A stretch of 64,000 bases of DNA from Actinocrispum wychmicini (GCF_004345645.1 NZ_SLWS01000005.1:186001-250000), one strand, 5' to 3'. Shown: positions 36,875-45,635, numbered from the stretch's first letter. A program made the numbers and translations. The notes: a model not told the origin generated them from the letters alone.

Positions 36875-37651
36875 CTATCGCGTCGTGACGAACTTCACCC
36901 GGAAGATCTTCGGCCAGTTCTTTCCCGTGACCAGGAACTCGTCCGTTCCGGGGACGGCCGCGATGCCGTTCAGCACGTCTGTGTTCGCCCGCTCCGCGGC
37001 CGACAACAGACCGGACAGGTCGACGCTGGCCGTCACATCACCGGATCGGGGGTCGATCCGGACGATCGTGTCGGTCTGCCAGATGTTCGCGTAGACGCCG
37101 GCCGGCGTGCACTCCAGCTCGTTGAGCATGGCGACCGGCTCGCCGTCCGCCCGCACCGACACCTGCCCGACCTGGGCGAACGTGTCCGGGTCGCGGAACG
37201 TCAGCTGGTCGGTGCCGTTGCTCATGACCAGGCGTTCGCCGTCGTGGCAAAGACCCCAGCCTTCGCCGTCGTACCGCGCGCGTCTGATCTCGGCGAGGGT
37301 GTTCCGGTCCCGTTGGATCGCGACACCGTCCTGGTAGGTCAGCTGCCACAGCTTGTCGCCGACGACCGTGATGCCCTCGCCGAACATCGAGGCGGGCAGC
37401 GCCACCCGCTTTTTGACCGCGCCTGTGGCCGGGTCTGTGACGCGGACATCCGACTTGCCCTCAAGCCCCGTGCCCTCGTACAGGTCGCTGCCGACCAGCT
37501 CCAGGCCCTCGGTGAACGCGCCTGTGTCGTGCGGCATGGTCGCGAGCACCTGTGCGTGCATGTTCGCGGGCGGGGGCGTCGGTCGAGGTGTGCTGCTACA
37601 CGCCGCGGAGACGACTGCGGTTATAACGATGACGGCGAGGAGCACCTTCAC
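36875..37651 (-). CDS. Glutamine cyclotransferase-type lipoprotein (glutaminyl-peptide cyclotransferase family)
   Basis: 258 residues. Signal peptide with lipobox 'VVSAAC' (Cys18), so it is surface-anchored. The mature domain is a beta-propeller: 'TGAFTEGLELVGSDLYEGTGLEGKSDVRVTDPATG', 'GEGITVVGDKLWQLTYQDG', 'GEGWGLCHDGERLVMSNGTDQLTFRDP', 'LNELECTPAGVYANIWQTDTIVRIDPRSG', 'LNGIAAVPGTDEFLVTGKNWPKIFRVKF', the plant-type QC fold (Glutamine_cyclotransf). It may form N-terminal pyroglutamate on exported proteins. GTG 37651. Not in the M. tuberculosis block, so inserted between MFS and DUF3027. Confidence 0.86.
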   Translation of the reverse strand: MKVLLAVIVITAVVSAACSSTPRPTPPPANMHAQVLATMPHDTGAFTEGLELVGSDLYEGTGLEGKSDVRVTDPATGAVKKRVALPASMFGEGITVVGDKLWQLTYQDGVAIQRDRNTLAEIRRARYDGEGWGLCHDGERLVMSNGTDQLTFRDPDTFAQVGQVSVRADGEPVAMLNELECTPAGVYANIWQTDTIVRIDPRSGDVTASVDLSGLLSAAERANTDVLNGIAAVPGTDEFLVTGKNWPKIFRVKFVTTR

Positions 37652-37688
37652 GGCATCACCCTCGCATGCGTGGTGCACAATCTTCGTG

Positions 37689-38432
37689 ATGAGCACGAGC
37701 CCCGAACCAGACCACGCCCTCGTCGGCGCAGTCGATCTTGCGCGCGCCGCCGCCGTTGAGGAGGCGGGCGACGAGGTCGGCGCGCACGTCGGCGTGCAGC
37801 CCGAGGACGAGGCGTCCCTGACGCACTTGTTCGAGGCGAACAAGACCGGCTACCGCGGCTGGCGGTGGGCCGTGACGGTCGCGTTCGCGGGACCGGACAC
37901 CACGGTGTTGGTCAGCGAGGTCGTGCTGCTGCCCGGCCCCGACGCCCTGGTCGCGCCCGCGTGGGTGCCATGGGAACAGCGGGTCAAGGCGGGTGACTTG
38001 GGGGTCGGTGACCTCCTGCCGACCGCGCCGGACGACCCACGCCTGGTCCAGGCCTATGTCGCGTCCGACGACCAGGCGGTCGAAGAGGTCGCCATGGAGA
38101 TCGGCCTCGGCCGGGTCCGGGTGATGTCCCGGCCGGCGCGGCTGGAGGCGGCCGAGCGGTGGCAGCTCGGCGAGTTCGGGCCACGGTCGGACATGGCCCG
38201 CGGCGCGCCGGAACACTGCGGGACGTGCGGGTTCTACCTGCCGGTCGCGGGGTCGCTGCGGGCGGCGTTCGGGGTGTGCGGCAACGAGATCGCGCCGGCC
38301 GACGGGCACGCGGTGCACGCCGAGTACGGCTGTGGCGCGCATTCCGAGCTGCGGATCGACCAGACCTCGCCGGTTCTGGTCGCCGACCTGATCTACGACG
38401 ACTCACTGTTGGACATCGAGCGGTCCGAGTGA
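37689..38432 (+). CDS. DUF3027 protein with zinc-ribbon-like Cys cluster
   Basis: 247 residues, soluble. DUF3027 core: 'LVGAVDLARAAAVEEAGDEVGAHVGVQPEDEASLTHLFEANKTGYRGWRWAVTVAF' and 'VLLPGPDALVAPAWVPW'. The C-terminal half has four Cys (CGTCG...VCGNE...YGCGAHS) in the spacing of a zinc ribbon. Rv0877 of M. tuberculosis belongs to this family. The function is unknown. It is coupled by a 4-bp overlap to the 949-aa ATPase and divergent from the cyclotransferase. Confidence 0.88.
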   Translation: MSTSPEPDHALVGAVDLARAAAVEEAGDEVGAHVGVQPEDEASLTHLFEANKTGYRGWRWAVTVAFAGPDTTVLVSEVVLLPGPDALVAPAWVPWEQRVKAGDLGVGDLLPTAPDDPRLVQAYVASDDQAVEEVAMEIGLGRVRVMSRPARLEAAERWQLGEFGPRSDMARGAPEHCGTCGFYLPVAGSLRAAFGVCGNEIAPADGHAVHAEYGCGAHSELRIDQTSPVLVADLIYDDSLLDIERSE

Positions 38433-41278
38433 CTACCCAGGATCCGTTCGGCACGCGCCGGTTGCGCGAGGCCGTGTTGTCGGCGTGGAGCGCCTCGCCC
38501 ACGCGTTTCCGCGAGGACGCCAACGCCGAGGAGGACCTGCGGCTCGGCGCCTACAAGGACCGGCTGCTGGTCGAGCTGGCGCAGAACGCCGCGGACGCCG
38601 CCGGGTCGGGCGGCGTGCTGCGGCTGTCTGTTGTGGACAACGAGCTCCGGGCCGCCAACACCGGCACGCCGCTGGACGCCGACGGGGTCGCCGCGCTCGC
38701 GTCGCTGCGTGCGTCGGCCAAACGCGACGGCGGCACGGTCGGGCAGTTCGGTGTCGGTTTCTCCGCCGTGCTGTCGGTGAGCGACGAGCCCGCGGTCGTG
38801 TCGACCACAGGCTCGGTCCAGTTCTCCGCCCAGCGGACCCGCGAGATCCCGGAACTGGCCGACCACGTGGCCGCGCGGTCCGGGCAGGTGCCGGTGCTGC
38901 GACTGGTGTGGCCGATCGAGGCGACGGCGCCCCCAGGGTTCGACACCGAGATCCGGCTGCCGCTGCGACCCGATGTGGACCAGGCCGCGCTGCTGGCGTC
39001 CTTCCGTGCGCAGGCGCCGGATCTGCTGCTCGCGTTACCGGGCCTGACCGCCATCGAGGTGGACGGGTCGCGGTGGACGTGCACGGATCTCAACGCCGAC
39101 ACCGTCCAGCTGTCCGGCCCGGACGGGGAGACCCGCTGGTTGTTACGCCGAGCGTCCGGGAAGCTCGCCGACACGGCCGGGCTCGGCCTTGAGGCGAGTC
39201 CGGAGTGGACGGTCTGTTGGGCGGTGCCGCTTGACCCGTCCGGGGCGCCGCGACCGTTGCGGGAAGACGTGCTGCACGCCCCGACACCTACGGACGAACG
39301 GCTTTCCTTGCCGGCGCGGCTGATCGCCAGCCTGCCCATCGAGCCGTCCCGTCGCCGCGTGATGTCCGGCCCTGGCGTGACCGAGGTGCTCGCCGAGGCC
39401 GCTCGCCTGTACCCGTCGCTGGTGTTCGCGGTCGACCCGATGCACCGGACGGCTCTTGTCCCGGTCCCGGGCTTCCCTCGGTCCGATGTGGACTCGACAG
39501 TCCGGGACCTGCTGATCGCCGAACTGCGGTCCGCCGCCTGGCTGCCCGGGGTGACCGAGTCGCTCGCGCCCGCGTCCGCCAGGGTCCTGGAGATCCCGTC
39601 GGACGACCTGGCCGATCTGCTGTCGGACGTGGTGCCGAACCTCGCGGCCGCGCGACTGGCCGAGCCGGAGCACGCGCACGCGTTGGCGGCGTTGGAGATC
39701 TCGCGGCTGCGGATCCCCGAGGTGGTCGTCGCGGTCACCGGGATCGACCAGTCGCCGGAGTGGTGGCATCGGGTGTATGCCGCCTTGGCGCCGTTCGCCG
39801 AGAACGACAGCACGATCAGGGACAACCTGAGCGGGTTGCCGGTGCCGTTGGTGGACGGCCGGACCCTGCCCGGTCCGCGGGGCACCCTGCTCGCCGACGA
39901 CCCGGAGTTTCTGTCCGATTTGGACGTTCCGGGCCTCCGGCTGGTGCACCCGGACGCGGCCCATCCGTTGCTGGAACGGCTGGGCGCCAGGCCCGCGGGC
40001 GCTTCGGAACTGCTGGACTCGTTGCAGGAAGCGGTCGAGCGCAGTGTGGCGGACGCGTCCGCCGGGCTGATGGTCGCCGGGTTGGCGCACGCCGTGCTCG
40101 GGCTGGTCGGCCAGGCCGGCGGCCGGCCGTGGCTGAAGGCGCTCGCACTGCCCGATGTGGACGGTGACTGGCGGGAGGCGGACGAGCTGGCCGTGCCCGG
40201 GTCACGGTTCCTCGACGTACTGGCCGACGACTCGCCGTTGGGGCTGCTCGACCCGGAGTTCGCCGAGCGGTGGTCGGCGGACGTGCTGGCGTCCGTCGGG
40301 GTGCTGACCGGGTTCGCGGTGATCGTGGACGAGGAACCGATCGGGCCGGAGCACGACCTCGCCGACGAGGACGAATGGTGGTCCGCCGGCGAGGAGCCCA
40401 ACCGGGTCGTGGCCGTACGCGACCTGGACCTCGTGGCGGACGACAAATGGCCGGCGGCGCTGCGGCTGTTGGCCCTGGAGCCGGCCACCTGGCGGGCGCT
40501 GCGTGAGCCCGGTGGGTATACGGCCTGGTGGATCTCGCGGTACGCGTCCCTGAACGGCCACCCGCCCAGGGAATGGCGGACCGCCGGGGCGTCCGACCTG
40601 GTCGGCCTGTACGACCCGCTCGAACTCGACCTTGGCGACGACCTCGCTGCCGCGGCCGGCGTCCGGACCGGTCTTCAGGTCAAGGACGCGGCGGACGCGG
40701 CCGACCTGCTCGACCGGCTGGGTGATCCGGAACGTGTTGTGCCGCACGGAGTTTCGTTGCGGGCACACGCGGCTTTGGCGGGATCGGCGGATCCCGCCGA
40801 ACTCGACGCGCCTGAGCGCGTGCGGGTCCTGTCCGGTGACGCGGTGCTCGCCGACGACTGCGTCGTGCTGGACGCACCGTGGCTGCTGGCGGTGTTGCAG
40901 CCGGACAAGGTCGTCGCCGCGTTGGACGACGACGCGGCTGAGCCGTTGGCCGAACTGCTCGACCTGCCGTTGGCCTCCGAGTCCGCCGGCGACGTGTCCG
41001 GCGGCGAACTCGTGCCGTGGAGCGAACTGGGTGCCGTGGTCGTCGCTGCCGAACTGCTGGGCTTCGACCTGCCGCTGGACGGTGTGACCGTGCACGACGA
41101 GCTGACCGCCGACGGGCAGCGGGTGCACTGGTGGGTGGACGGCGAACGGCGGGTGCACGCCGAGGACACCCCGGAGGGGCTCTCCCGCGCGCTCGCCTGG
41201 GCGGCCGACCGGTGGATCGACCGGCACGTCATCCACGCCCTGCTGGACGACCCCGATCCGCGGACCGTGCTGGGCTAA
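38429..41278 (+). CDS. Sacsin/Hsp90-like GHKL ATPase, 949 aa, unknown function
   Basis: 949 residues, cytosolic. The N-terminal ~200 residues carry the GHKL nucleotide site of Hsp90/sacsin type: N-box 'LVELAQNAADAA', G1 'ELRAANTGTPL', G2 'GQFGVGFSAVLSV'. The remainder is a long Leu/Asp/Arg-rich helical-plus-sheet region of unknown fold. GTG 38429 overlaps the DUF3027 stop by 4 bp, so the two proteins are made together and may cooperate. Its length and the ATPase fold recall chaperones and MutL-like clamps. It is not found in the M. tuberculosis version of the block. Longer upstream frame is a shadow of DUF3027. Confidence 0.85.
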   Translation: MTTQDPFGTRRLREAVLSAWSASPTRFREDANAEEDLRLGAYKDRLLVELAQNAADAAGSGGVLRLSVVDNELRAANTGTPLDADGVAALASLRASAKRDGGTVGQFGVGFSAVLSVSDEPAVVSTTGSVQFSAQRTREIPELADHVAARSGQVPVLRLVWPIEATAPPGFDTEIRLPLRPDVDQAALLASFRAQAPDLLLALPGLTAIEVDGSRWTCTDLNADTVQLSGPDGETRWLLRRASGKLADTAGLGLEASPEWTVCWAVPLDPSGAPRPLREDVLHAPTPTDERLSLPARLIASLPIEPSRRRVMSGPGVTEVLAEAARLYPSLVFAVDPMHRTALVPVPGFPRSDVDSTVRDLLIAELRSAAWLPGVTESLAPASARVLEIPSDDLADLLSDVVPNLAAARLAEPEHAHALAALEISRLRIPEVVVAVTGIDQSPEWWHRVYAALAPFAENDSTIRDNLSGLPVPLVDGRTLPGPRGTLLADDPEFLSDLDVPGLRLVHPDAAHPLLERLGARPAGASELLDSLQEAVERSVADASAGLMVAGLAHAVLGLVGQAGGRPWLKALALPDVDGDWREADELAVPGSRFLDVLADDSPLGLLDPEFAERWSADVLASVGVLTGFAVIVDEEPIGPEHDLADEDEWWSAGEEPNRVVAVRDLDLVADDKWPAALRLLALEPATWRALREPGGYTAWWISRYASLNGHPPREWRTAGASDLVGLYDPLELDLGDDLAAAAGVRTGLQVKDAADAADLLDRLGDPERVVPHGVSLRAHAALAGSADPAELDAPERVRVLSGDAVLADDCVVLDAPWLLAVLQPDKVVAALDDDAAEPLAELLDLPLASESAGDVSGGELVPWSELGAVVVAAELLGFDLPLDGVTVHDELTADGQRVHWWVDGERRVHAEDTPEGLSRALAWAADRWIDRHVIHALLDDPDPRTVLG

Positions 41279-41535
41279 AGACCCTGCTGGGCGGTCTTGG
41301 AGCCGCGGCGGGCCGCGGCGCGTTGCCAGCGCATGATCGCTTGGCCGATCCCGCCGAGGACGGCGCCGGCAAAGGCCGTCCAGGCCAGGATGTGCGGGCC
41401 GGTGAACAACGCCACCACCAGCACCACGAGCCAGGCAGCAGTCCCGATCGTCACGATCCGCGGCAGGCCCACCAGCCCCGCGGGGGGCGGCGGGGGTGCC
41501 GGAAGTGACTTTCCCGCTTCCTTTTTGGACGCCAC
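41275..41535 (-). CDS. DUF2530 small membrane protein
   Basis: 86 residues. Pro-rich N-terminus, then two TM helices 'VTIGTAAWLVVLVVALFTG' and 'ILAWTAFAGAVLGGIGQAI', then a basic tail (MRWQRAAARRGSK). DUF2530 pattern; Rv0879c-like by position. GTG start 41535. Convergent with the ATPase gene, overlapping by 4 bp. A 1.7-kb minus-strand frame continuing to 43035 is a shadow of the permease gene. Confidence 0.85.
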   Translation of the reverse strand: MASKKEAGKSLPAPPPPPAGLVGLPRIVTIGTAAWLVVLVVALFTGPHILAWTAFAGAVLGGIGQAIMRWQRAAARRGSKTAQQGL

Positions 41536-41553
41536 ATCAGCGAGGCTACCCGC

Positions 41554-43011
41554 ATGGCGAACAGCGACACCCGGGGCGGGCTCGACCGGTTCTTCCAGAT
41601 CAGCCAGCGTGGCTCGACCGTGTCCCGGGAGGTTCGGGGCGGCCTTGTCACGTTCGTCACGATGGCCTACATCGTGGTGCTGAACCCGCTGATCATCGGC
41701 AGTTTCAGCAGTACCGGGCCGGCCGCGCACCGGGACGTGCTCGGGAACATCCTGCCGGTCGGGCAGGTGGCCGCGGTCACCGCGCTGGTCGCGGGCGTGA
41801 TGACGATCCTGTTCGGGACGATCGCGAACTACCCGTTCGCGCTCGCCACCGGGCTGGGGATCAACAGCCTGGTGGCGGTCACCATCGCGCCGCAGATGAC
41901 GTGGCCGGAGGCGATGGGCCTGGTCGTACTCAGCGGCGTGGTGATCTTCGTGCTGGTGCTCACCGGTGTCCGGAAGGCTGTGTTCAACGCGGTGCCGCCC
42001 CAGTTGAAGGCGGCGATCGCGGTCGGCATCGGGCTGTTCATCACGTTGATCGGTCTGGTCGACGCCGGGTTCGTGCGGCGGATCCCGGACGCGGCCAACA
42101 CCACGGTCCCGGTGGGCCTCGGGATCGGCGGGTCGATCGCGTCGTGGCCGACGTTCGTGTTCGTGGTCGGGCTGCTGGTCACAGGCATCCTCGTGGTCAA
42201 ACGGATCAAGGGCGCGATCCTGATCGGCGTGGTGTTCTCGACCGTGCTGTCGATCGTGGTCGAGGCGATCGCCAAGGCCGGTCCGTCCATGGGCACCAAT
42301 CCGAAGGGCTGGAACCTCGGCTACCCCGGCCTGCCGGACAGCGTGTTCTCCCTGCCTGACCTGTCGCTGGTCGGCCACTTCTCGTTCGACGCGTGGGCCC
42401 GGGTGCCGGCGATCACCGCGGCGCTGCTGCTGTTCACGTTGGTGCTGACGGACTTCTTCGACGCGGTGGGCACGATGACCGGGCTGGGCAAGGAAGCCGG
42501 GCTGCTCGACGAGAAGGGGCAGCTGCCCGCGGTGGGTCGCGCGTTGACGGTCGAGTCGCTCGCCGCGGTCGCCGGAGGTGCGGCGTCGAGCAGCTCGAAC
42601 ACCGTGTACATCGAGTCGGCGTCCGGGATCGCGGAAGGCGCCCGGACCGGGTTGGCGAACGTCGTCACCGGGCTGTTGTTCATCGCGGCCATGTTCCTCA
42701 CGCCGCTGTACCAGGTCGTGCCGGTGGAGGCCGCAGCGCCCGCGCTCGTCGTCGTGGGTGTGCTGATGATGAGGCAGATCAAGGAGATCGACTTCGACGA
42801 CTTCTCGATCGCGCTGCCGGCGTTCCTGACGATCGTGGTGATGCCGTTCACGTACTCGATCGCCAACGGGATCGGCGCCGGGTTCATCGCATTCGTGGTG
42901 CTGCGGACGGTTTCCGGGCGGGCGCGCACGATCCACCCGCTGATGTGGGTGGTCGCGGTGGCGTTCACGGCGTACTTCGCCATCGGTCCGATCCAGGCCG
43001 CGCTGCGGTGA
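41554..43011 (+). CDS. NCS2-family purine permease (AzgA-like)
   Basis: 485 residues, 12-14 membrane segments. AzgA-type markers: 'EVRGGLVTFVTMAYIVVLNPLII' at the start, 'VSGIAEGARTGLANVVTGLLF', 'TVYIESASGIAEGART' and 'FTLVLTDFFDAVGTMTGLG' with conserved Asp residues. The likely substrate is adenine, guanine or hypoxanthine with protons. ATG 41554, divergent from the DUF2530 gene by 18 bp; next comes a marR gene 49 bp downstream. Confidence 0.92.
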   Translation: MANSDTRGGLDRFFQISQRGSTVSREVRGGLVTFVTMAYIVVLNPLIIGSFSSTGPAAHRDVLGNILPVGQVAAVTALVAGVMTILFGTIANYPFALATGLGINSLVAVTIAPQMTWPEAMGLVVLSGVVIFVLVLTGVRKAVFNAVPPQLKAAIAVGIGLFITLIGLVDAGFVRRIPDAANTTVPVGLGIGGSIASWPTFVFVVGLLVTGILVVKRIKGAILIGVVFSTVLSIVVEAIAKAGPSMGTNPKGWNLGYPGLPDSVFSLPDLSLVGHFSFDAWARVPAITAALLLFTLVLTDFFDAVGTMTGLGKEAGLLDEKGQLPAVGRALTVESLAAVAGGAASSSSNTVYIESASGIAEGARTGLANVVTGLLFIAAMFLTPLYQVVPVEAAAPALVVVGVLMMRQIKEIDFDDFSIALPAFLTIVVMPFTYSIANGIGAGFIAFVVLRTVSGRARTIHPLMWVVAVAFTAYFAIGPIQAALR

Positions 43012-43025
43012 CTCAGAGTTACATA

Positions 43026-43060
43026 TGCCAAGCACATAATTTATGAGGTATGCTAACTAT
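43026..43060 (+). promoter_or_regulatory. Leaderless promoter and palindrome before marR
   Basis: TATGCT at 43049-43054 fits a -10 (TANNNT) and the A of the ATG at 43061 is seven nt later, so the mRNA is likely leaderless; TGCCAA at 43026-43031 is a weak -35 17 bp upstream. Between them CATAA-T-TTATG (43035-43045) is a perfect palindrome, a plausible autoregulatory site. Confidence 0.45.
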
Positions 43061-43492
43061 ATGTCCGAGCCCAGTGGTGAGCGCACGCTGACCAGCCGAC
43101 TTCGGCTGTCGGTGATGCGGCTCAACCGCCGGCTGCGGGCGCAGCGGACAAGCTCGTCCGTCACGTTGAGCCAGATCTCGGCGCTGTCGAGCCTGCACAA
43201 GTGCGGCCCGATGTCACCGGGCGAGCTGGCCGCGCGGGAAGGCGTGCAACCGCCGTCGATGACGCGGGTCATCGGCGCCCTGGAGGACATGGGGTACATC
43301 TCGAAACGCGCGCACCCGAACGACGGCCGGCAGGTGATCGTCGAGCTCACCGAGAAGGGCCTCGGCTACATCGAGGCCGACATCTCCGCCCGGGAGGCGT
43401 GGCTGGACGCGCGACTGTCCGAACTGGACGACACCGAGCGGGCGATCCTGTCCCGCGCGGCGGAGATCATCGAAAGAATGGCGGGCAAGTAG
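43061..43492 (+). CDS. MarR-family transcriptional regulator (Rv0880-like)
   Basis: 143 residues. Winged helix: 'LSQISALSSLHKCGPMSPGELAAREGVQPPSMTRVIGALEDMGYISKRAHPNDGRQVIVELTEKG'. It occupies the position of Rv0880 in the mycobacterial order. Promoter has a palindrome (43035-43045) consistent with autoregulation. Thirty-three bp precede the MFS start; GGAGG for that gene lies in this gap, so the two are one transcript and the MFS is a likely target. Confidence 0.92.
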   Translation: MSEPSGERTLTSRLRLSVMRLNRRLRAQRTSSSVTLSQISALSSLHKCGPMSPGELAAREGVQPPSMTRVIGALEDMGYISKRAHPNDGRQVIVELTEKGLGYIEADISAREAWLDARLSELDDTERAILSRAAEIIERMAGK

Positions 43493-43525
43493 GGCGGCGG
43501 CCCGCCGGTGTGGAGGCGTGCACAG

Positions 43526-44827
43526 GTGACGACTGGGGCGGGTCAGGCCCGAGAGAAGCGACCAGTCAGCGACTCAGACCTACCTCCGCCACCCGAGGCA
43601 CCGCCCAGCGGCACCTTCTCGTCCCTGCGGATCCGCAACTACCGGCTGTTCTTCTGCGGCCAGGTCATCTCCAACGTCGGCACCTGGATGAACCGGATCG
43701 CCCAGGACTGGCTGGTCTTCACGTTGACCGGCAACAACCCGGTCGCCCTCGGCGTCGCCGCCGCCCTGCAGTTCGCGCCCACCCTGCTGCTGTCGCTGTG
43801 GGCGGGGGTCTGGGCGGACCGGTCGGACAAACGGAAGATGCTGATCGTCCTGCAGACCGGGATGGCCGCCTGCGCCGTGATTCTGGGACTGCTGACCGTC
43901 ACGCACCTGGTCCAGATCTGGCAGGTCTACCTGCTGTGCCTGGTGTTCGGCGGTTTCGTCGCCTTCGAGACACCGACCCGGCAGTCGTTCGTCAGTGAGA
44001 TGGTCGGCCGGGCCCAGCTCACCAACGCCGTCGCGCTCAACTCCACGTCGTTCAACCTGGCCCGGATCGTCGGTCCGGCCATCGCCGGCCTGATGATCAC
44101 CTGGGTCGGCACCGGCCCGGTGTTCTGGATCAACGCGGTCAGCACGATCGCGGTGATCACCGGCCTGGTCCTGATGAACCCGGCCGAGCTGCACCGCGGC
44201 CCGGCCGTGAAACGGGCCAAGGGCCAGTTGATCGAAGGCCTGCGGTACGTCCGCGGCCGGATGGACCTGGTGATCGTGCTGGTCCTGCTGTTCTGCGTGA
44301 GCACGTTCGCGATCACGTTCTTCACCACGCTCGCCGTGATCGCCGCCAACGTCTTCCACAAGCAGGCGGACGGCTACGGCCTGCTCTCCAGCGCACTGGC
44401 GGTCGGCACCCTGGCCGGTGCGCTGCTCGCGGCCCGCCGAAGCGTTCGCGGCCGCCCGAAGTTGCGGATGCTGTTCGGTTCGGCCTTGCTGTTCGGCCTG
44501 CTGGAGGTCCTCGCCGGCCTGATGCCCACCTACGTCTCGTTCGGTCTGGCGCTCATTCCGGTGGGTCTGGTCCTGATGACGTTCATGAACATGGCGAACA
44601 CCACGGTCCAACTGTCGGCCAGCCCGGAGATGCGCGGCCGGGTGATGGGCCTGTACATGCTCGTCTTCCTCGGCGGGAACCCGATCGCCGGCCCGATGAC
44701 CGGCTGGCTGGCCGACCAGTTCGGCGGCCGGTCCCCGATGATCATCGGCGGCGCGGCCGCGGCCGTCGCGGCCGTGGTGTGCGGAGCGGTCCTGTACTTC
44801 CGCACACGCAAGCCGATCACGGCCTGA
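43526..44827 (+). CDS. MFS transporter, 12 TM
   Basis: 433 residues. 'RIRNYRLFFCGQVISNVGTWMNRIAQDWLVFTLTGN' and 'FAPTLLLSLWAGVWADRSDKRKMLI' (motif A-like) are the enterobactin-exporter/EntS-like MFS type seen in many actinobacteria. The substrate is not visible. GTG 43526 is chosen because GGAGG lies nine nt upstream; GTG 43508 is in frame. The downstream 170-bp gap holds the iron box and sRNA candidate, so the transporter may be linked to iron but its own promoter has no iron box. Confidence 0.88.
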   Translation: MTTGAGQAREKRPVSDSDLPPPPEAPPSGTFSSLRIRNYRLFFCGQVISNVGTWMNRIAQDWLVFTLTGNNPVALGVAAALQFAPTLLLSLWAGVWADRSDKRKMLIVLQTGMAACAVILGLLTVTHLVQIWQVYLLCLVFGGFVAFETPTRQSFVSEMVGRAQLTNAVALNSTSFNLARIVGPAIAGLMITWVGTGPVFWINAVSTIAVITGLVLMNPAELHRGPAVKRAKGQLIEGLRYVRGRMDLVIVLVLLFCVSTFAITFFTTLAVIAANVFHKQADGYGLLSSALAVGTLAGALLAARRSVRGRPKLRMLFGSALLFGLLEVLAGLMPTYVSFGLALIPVGLVLMTFMNMANTTVQLSASPEMRGRVMGLYMLVFLGGNPIAGPMTGWLADQFGGRSPMIIGGAAAAVAAVVCGAVLYFRTRKPITA

Positions 44828-44850
44828 ACCTCGACCGGCCGGACCCGTGC

Positions 44851-44881
44851 TTGCGGATGAAGTGAGGGTAGGCTAACCTCA
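44851..44881 (+). promoter_or_regulatory. IdeR/DtxR-type iron box over a promoter
   Basis: TGAGGGTAGGCTAACCTCA (44863-44881) matches the 19-bp IdeR consensus TTAGGTTAGGCTAACCTAA at 16 positions. It overlaps TAACCT (44874-44879), which with TTGCGG (44851-44856) 17 bp upstream makes a SigA-like promoter pointing right. Start of transcription is predicted near 44886. No coding gene lies downstream on this strand before the terminator at 44928-44957. Confidence 0.7.
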
Positions 44882-44885
44882 TTCA

Positions 44886-44962
44886 CGTCCGCTTCGTGGT
44901 GGGAGCGGCAGTCAGTTCGGGAACAGTGAAGGCCCCGGCCAATCGGCCGGGGCCTTCATCTT
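44886..44962 (+). ncRNA. Candidate iron-controlled small RNA (~75 nt)
   Basis: An IdeR-covered promoter leads into about 40 nt of unstructured to weakly paired RNA and then a strong GC hairpin followed by several U-rich positions (CATCTTTCCT). There is no ribosome site and no plausible start codon in the ~75 nt. The gene ends head-on with sodA. RyhB of enterobacteria and MrsI of mycobacteria show that iron-repressed sRNAs exist, but sequence similarity to them was not checked. Confidence 0.35.
44928..44957. terminator. Bidirectional terminator between sRNA candidate and sodA
   Basis: GAAGGCCCCGGCC and GGCCGGGGCCTTC are perfect 13-bp arms with an AATC loop. Serves the plus-strand transcript and the minus-strand sodA gene, whose stop is 46 bp away. 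Confidence 0.88.
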
Positions 44963-45002
44963 TCCTGGGAGCTTCGCTTGTCGGAGCATCCGCTACCAGG
45001 GG

Positions 45003-45635
45003 CTACTTGGCCGTCGGGACTCGCAGTCCGTTCAGGCCGTTGCGGGCGTCCACGAACCGGCTGTTCACGTCCTCCCAGTTCACGACGTTCCACAGCGCGT
45101 TGATGTAGTCCGCTTTCACATTGCGGTACTGCAGGTAGTAGGCGTGCTCCCAGACGTCGAACGCCAGCAACGGGGTGGTGGCGATGGACAGGTTGGCGTG
45201 GTGGTCCTTGAGCTGCTGGGTGAGCAGGCGTTGGCCGACCGGGTCCCACGACAGGATGCCCCAGCCGGAGCCCTGGATCGTGGTGGCCGCCGCGTTGAGC
45301 TGGGCGCGCAGTTTGTCGAACGAGCCGAAGAACTCGTCGATCGCCGCGGCCAGCTCGCCGGTCGGCTTGTCGCCGCCGTTCGGGCTCAGGTTCTTCCACC
45401 AGACCTGGTGCAGCGAGTGGCCGGCCAGGTTGAACGCCAGGGTGGTCTCCAGGCCGACGATCGAACCGAACTCGCCCTTGTCCCGGGCCTCGTCGATCTT
45501 CTCGACGGTGTCGTTGGCGCCTTTGACGTACGCGGCGTGGTGCTTGCCGTGGTGCAGCTCGTTGATCTCGCCGATGATCGCCGGTTCGAGGTCGGCGTAG
45601 TCGTAGTCCAGGTCCGGCAGGACGTACGGGGCCAT
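45003..45635 (-). CDS. sodA: Superoxide dismutase, Fe/Mn family
   Basis: 210 residues. N-terminal helical domain '[38 protein letters not shown]' with the first His ligand, '[24 protein letters not shown]' with the second, and C-terminal '[31 protein letters not shown]' with Asp and His. Metal specificity cannot be read with certainty. No signal peptide, as in other actinobacterial SodA. GGAGG lies ~5-10 nt before ATG 45635. It sits between the iron-box sRNA locus and hmuO. Confidence 0.95.
   Translation of the reverse strand: MAPYVLPDLDYDYADLEPAIIGEINELHHGKHHAAYVKGANDTVEKIDEARDKGEFGSIVGLETTLAFNLAGHSLHQVWWKNLSPNGGDKPTGELAAAIDEFFGSFDKLRAQLNAAATTIQGSGWGILSWDPVGQRLLTQQLKDHHANLSIATTPLLAFDVWEHAYYLQYRNVKADYINALWNVVNWEDVNSRFVDARNGLNGLRVPTAK

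Noticed and set aside
41535-43035. Minus-strand extension upstream of the DUF2530 gene
   Set aside because: Continues antisense across the NCS2 permease; only the 86-residue end is a real protein with TM helices.
44896-45108. 70-aa plus-strand frame crossing the sRNA locus and the sodA 3' end
   Set aside because: Runs through the terminator hairpin and antisense to sodA; no ribosome site. The transcript is better seen as non-coding.
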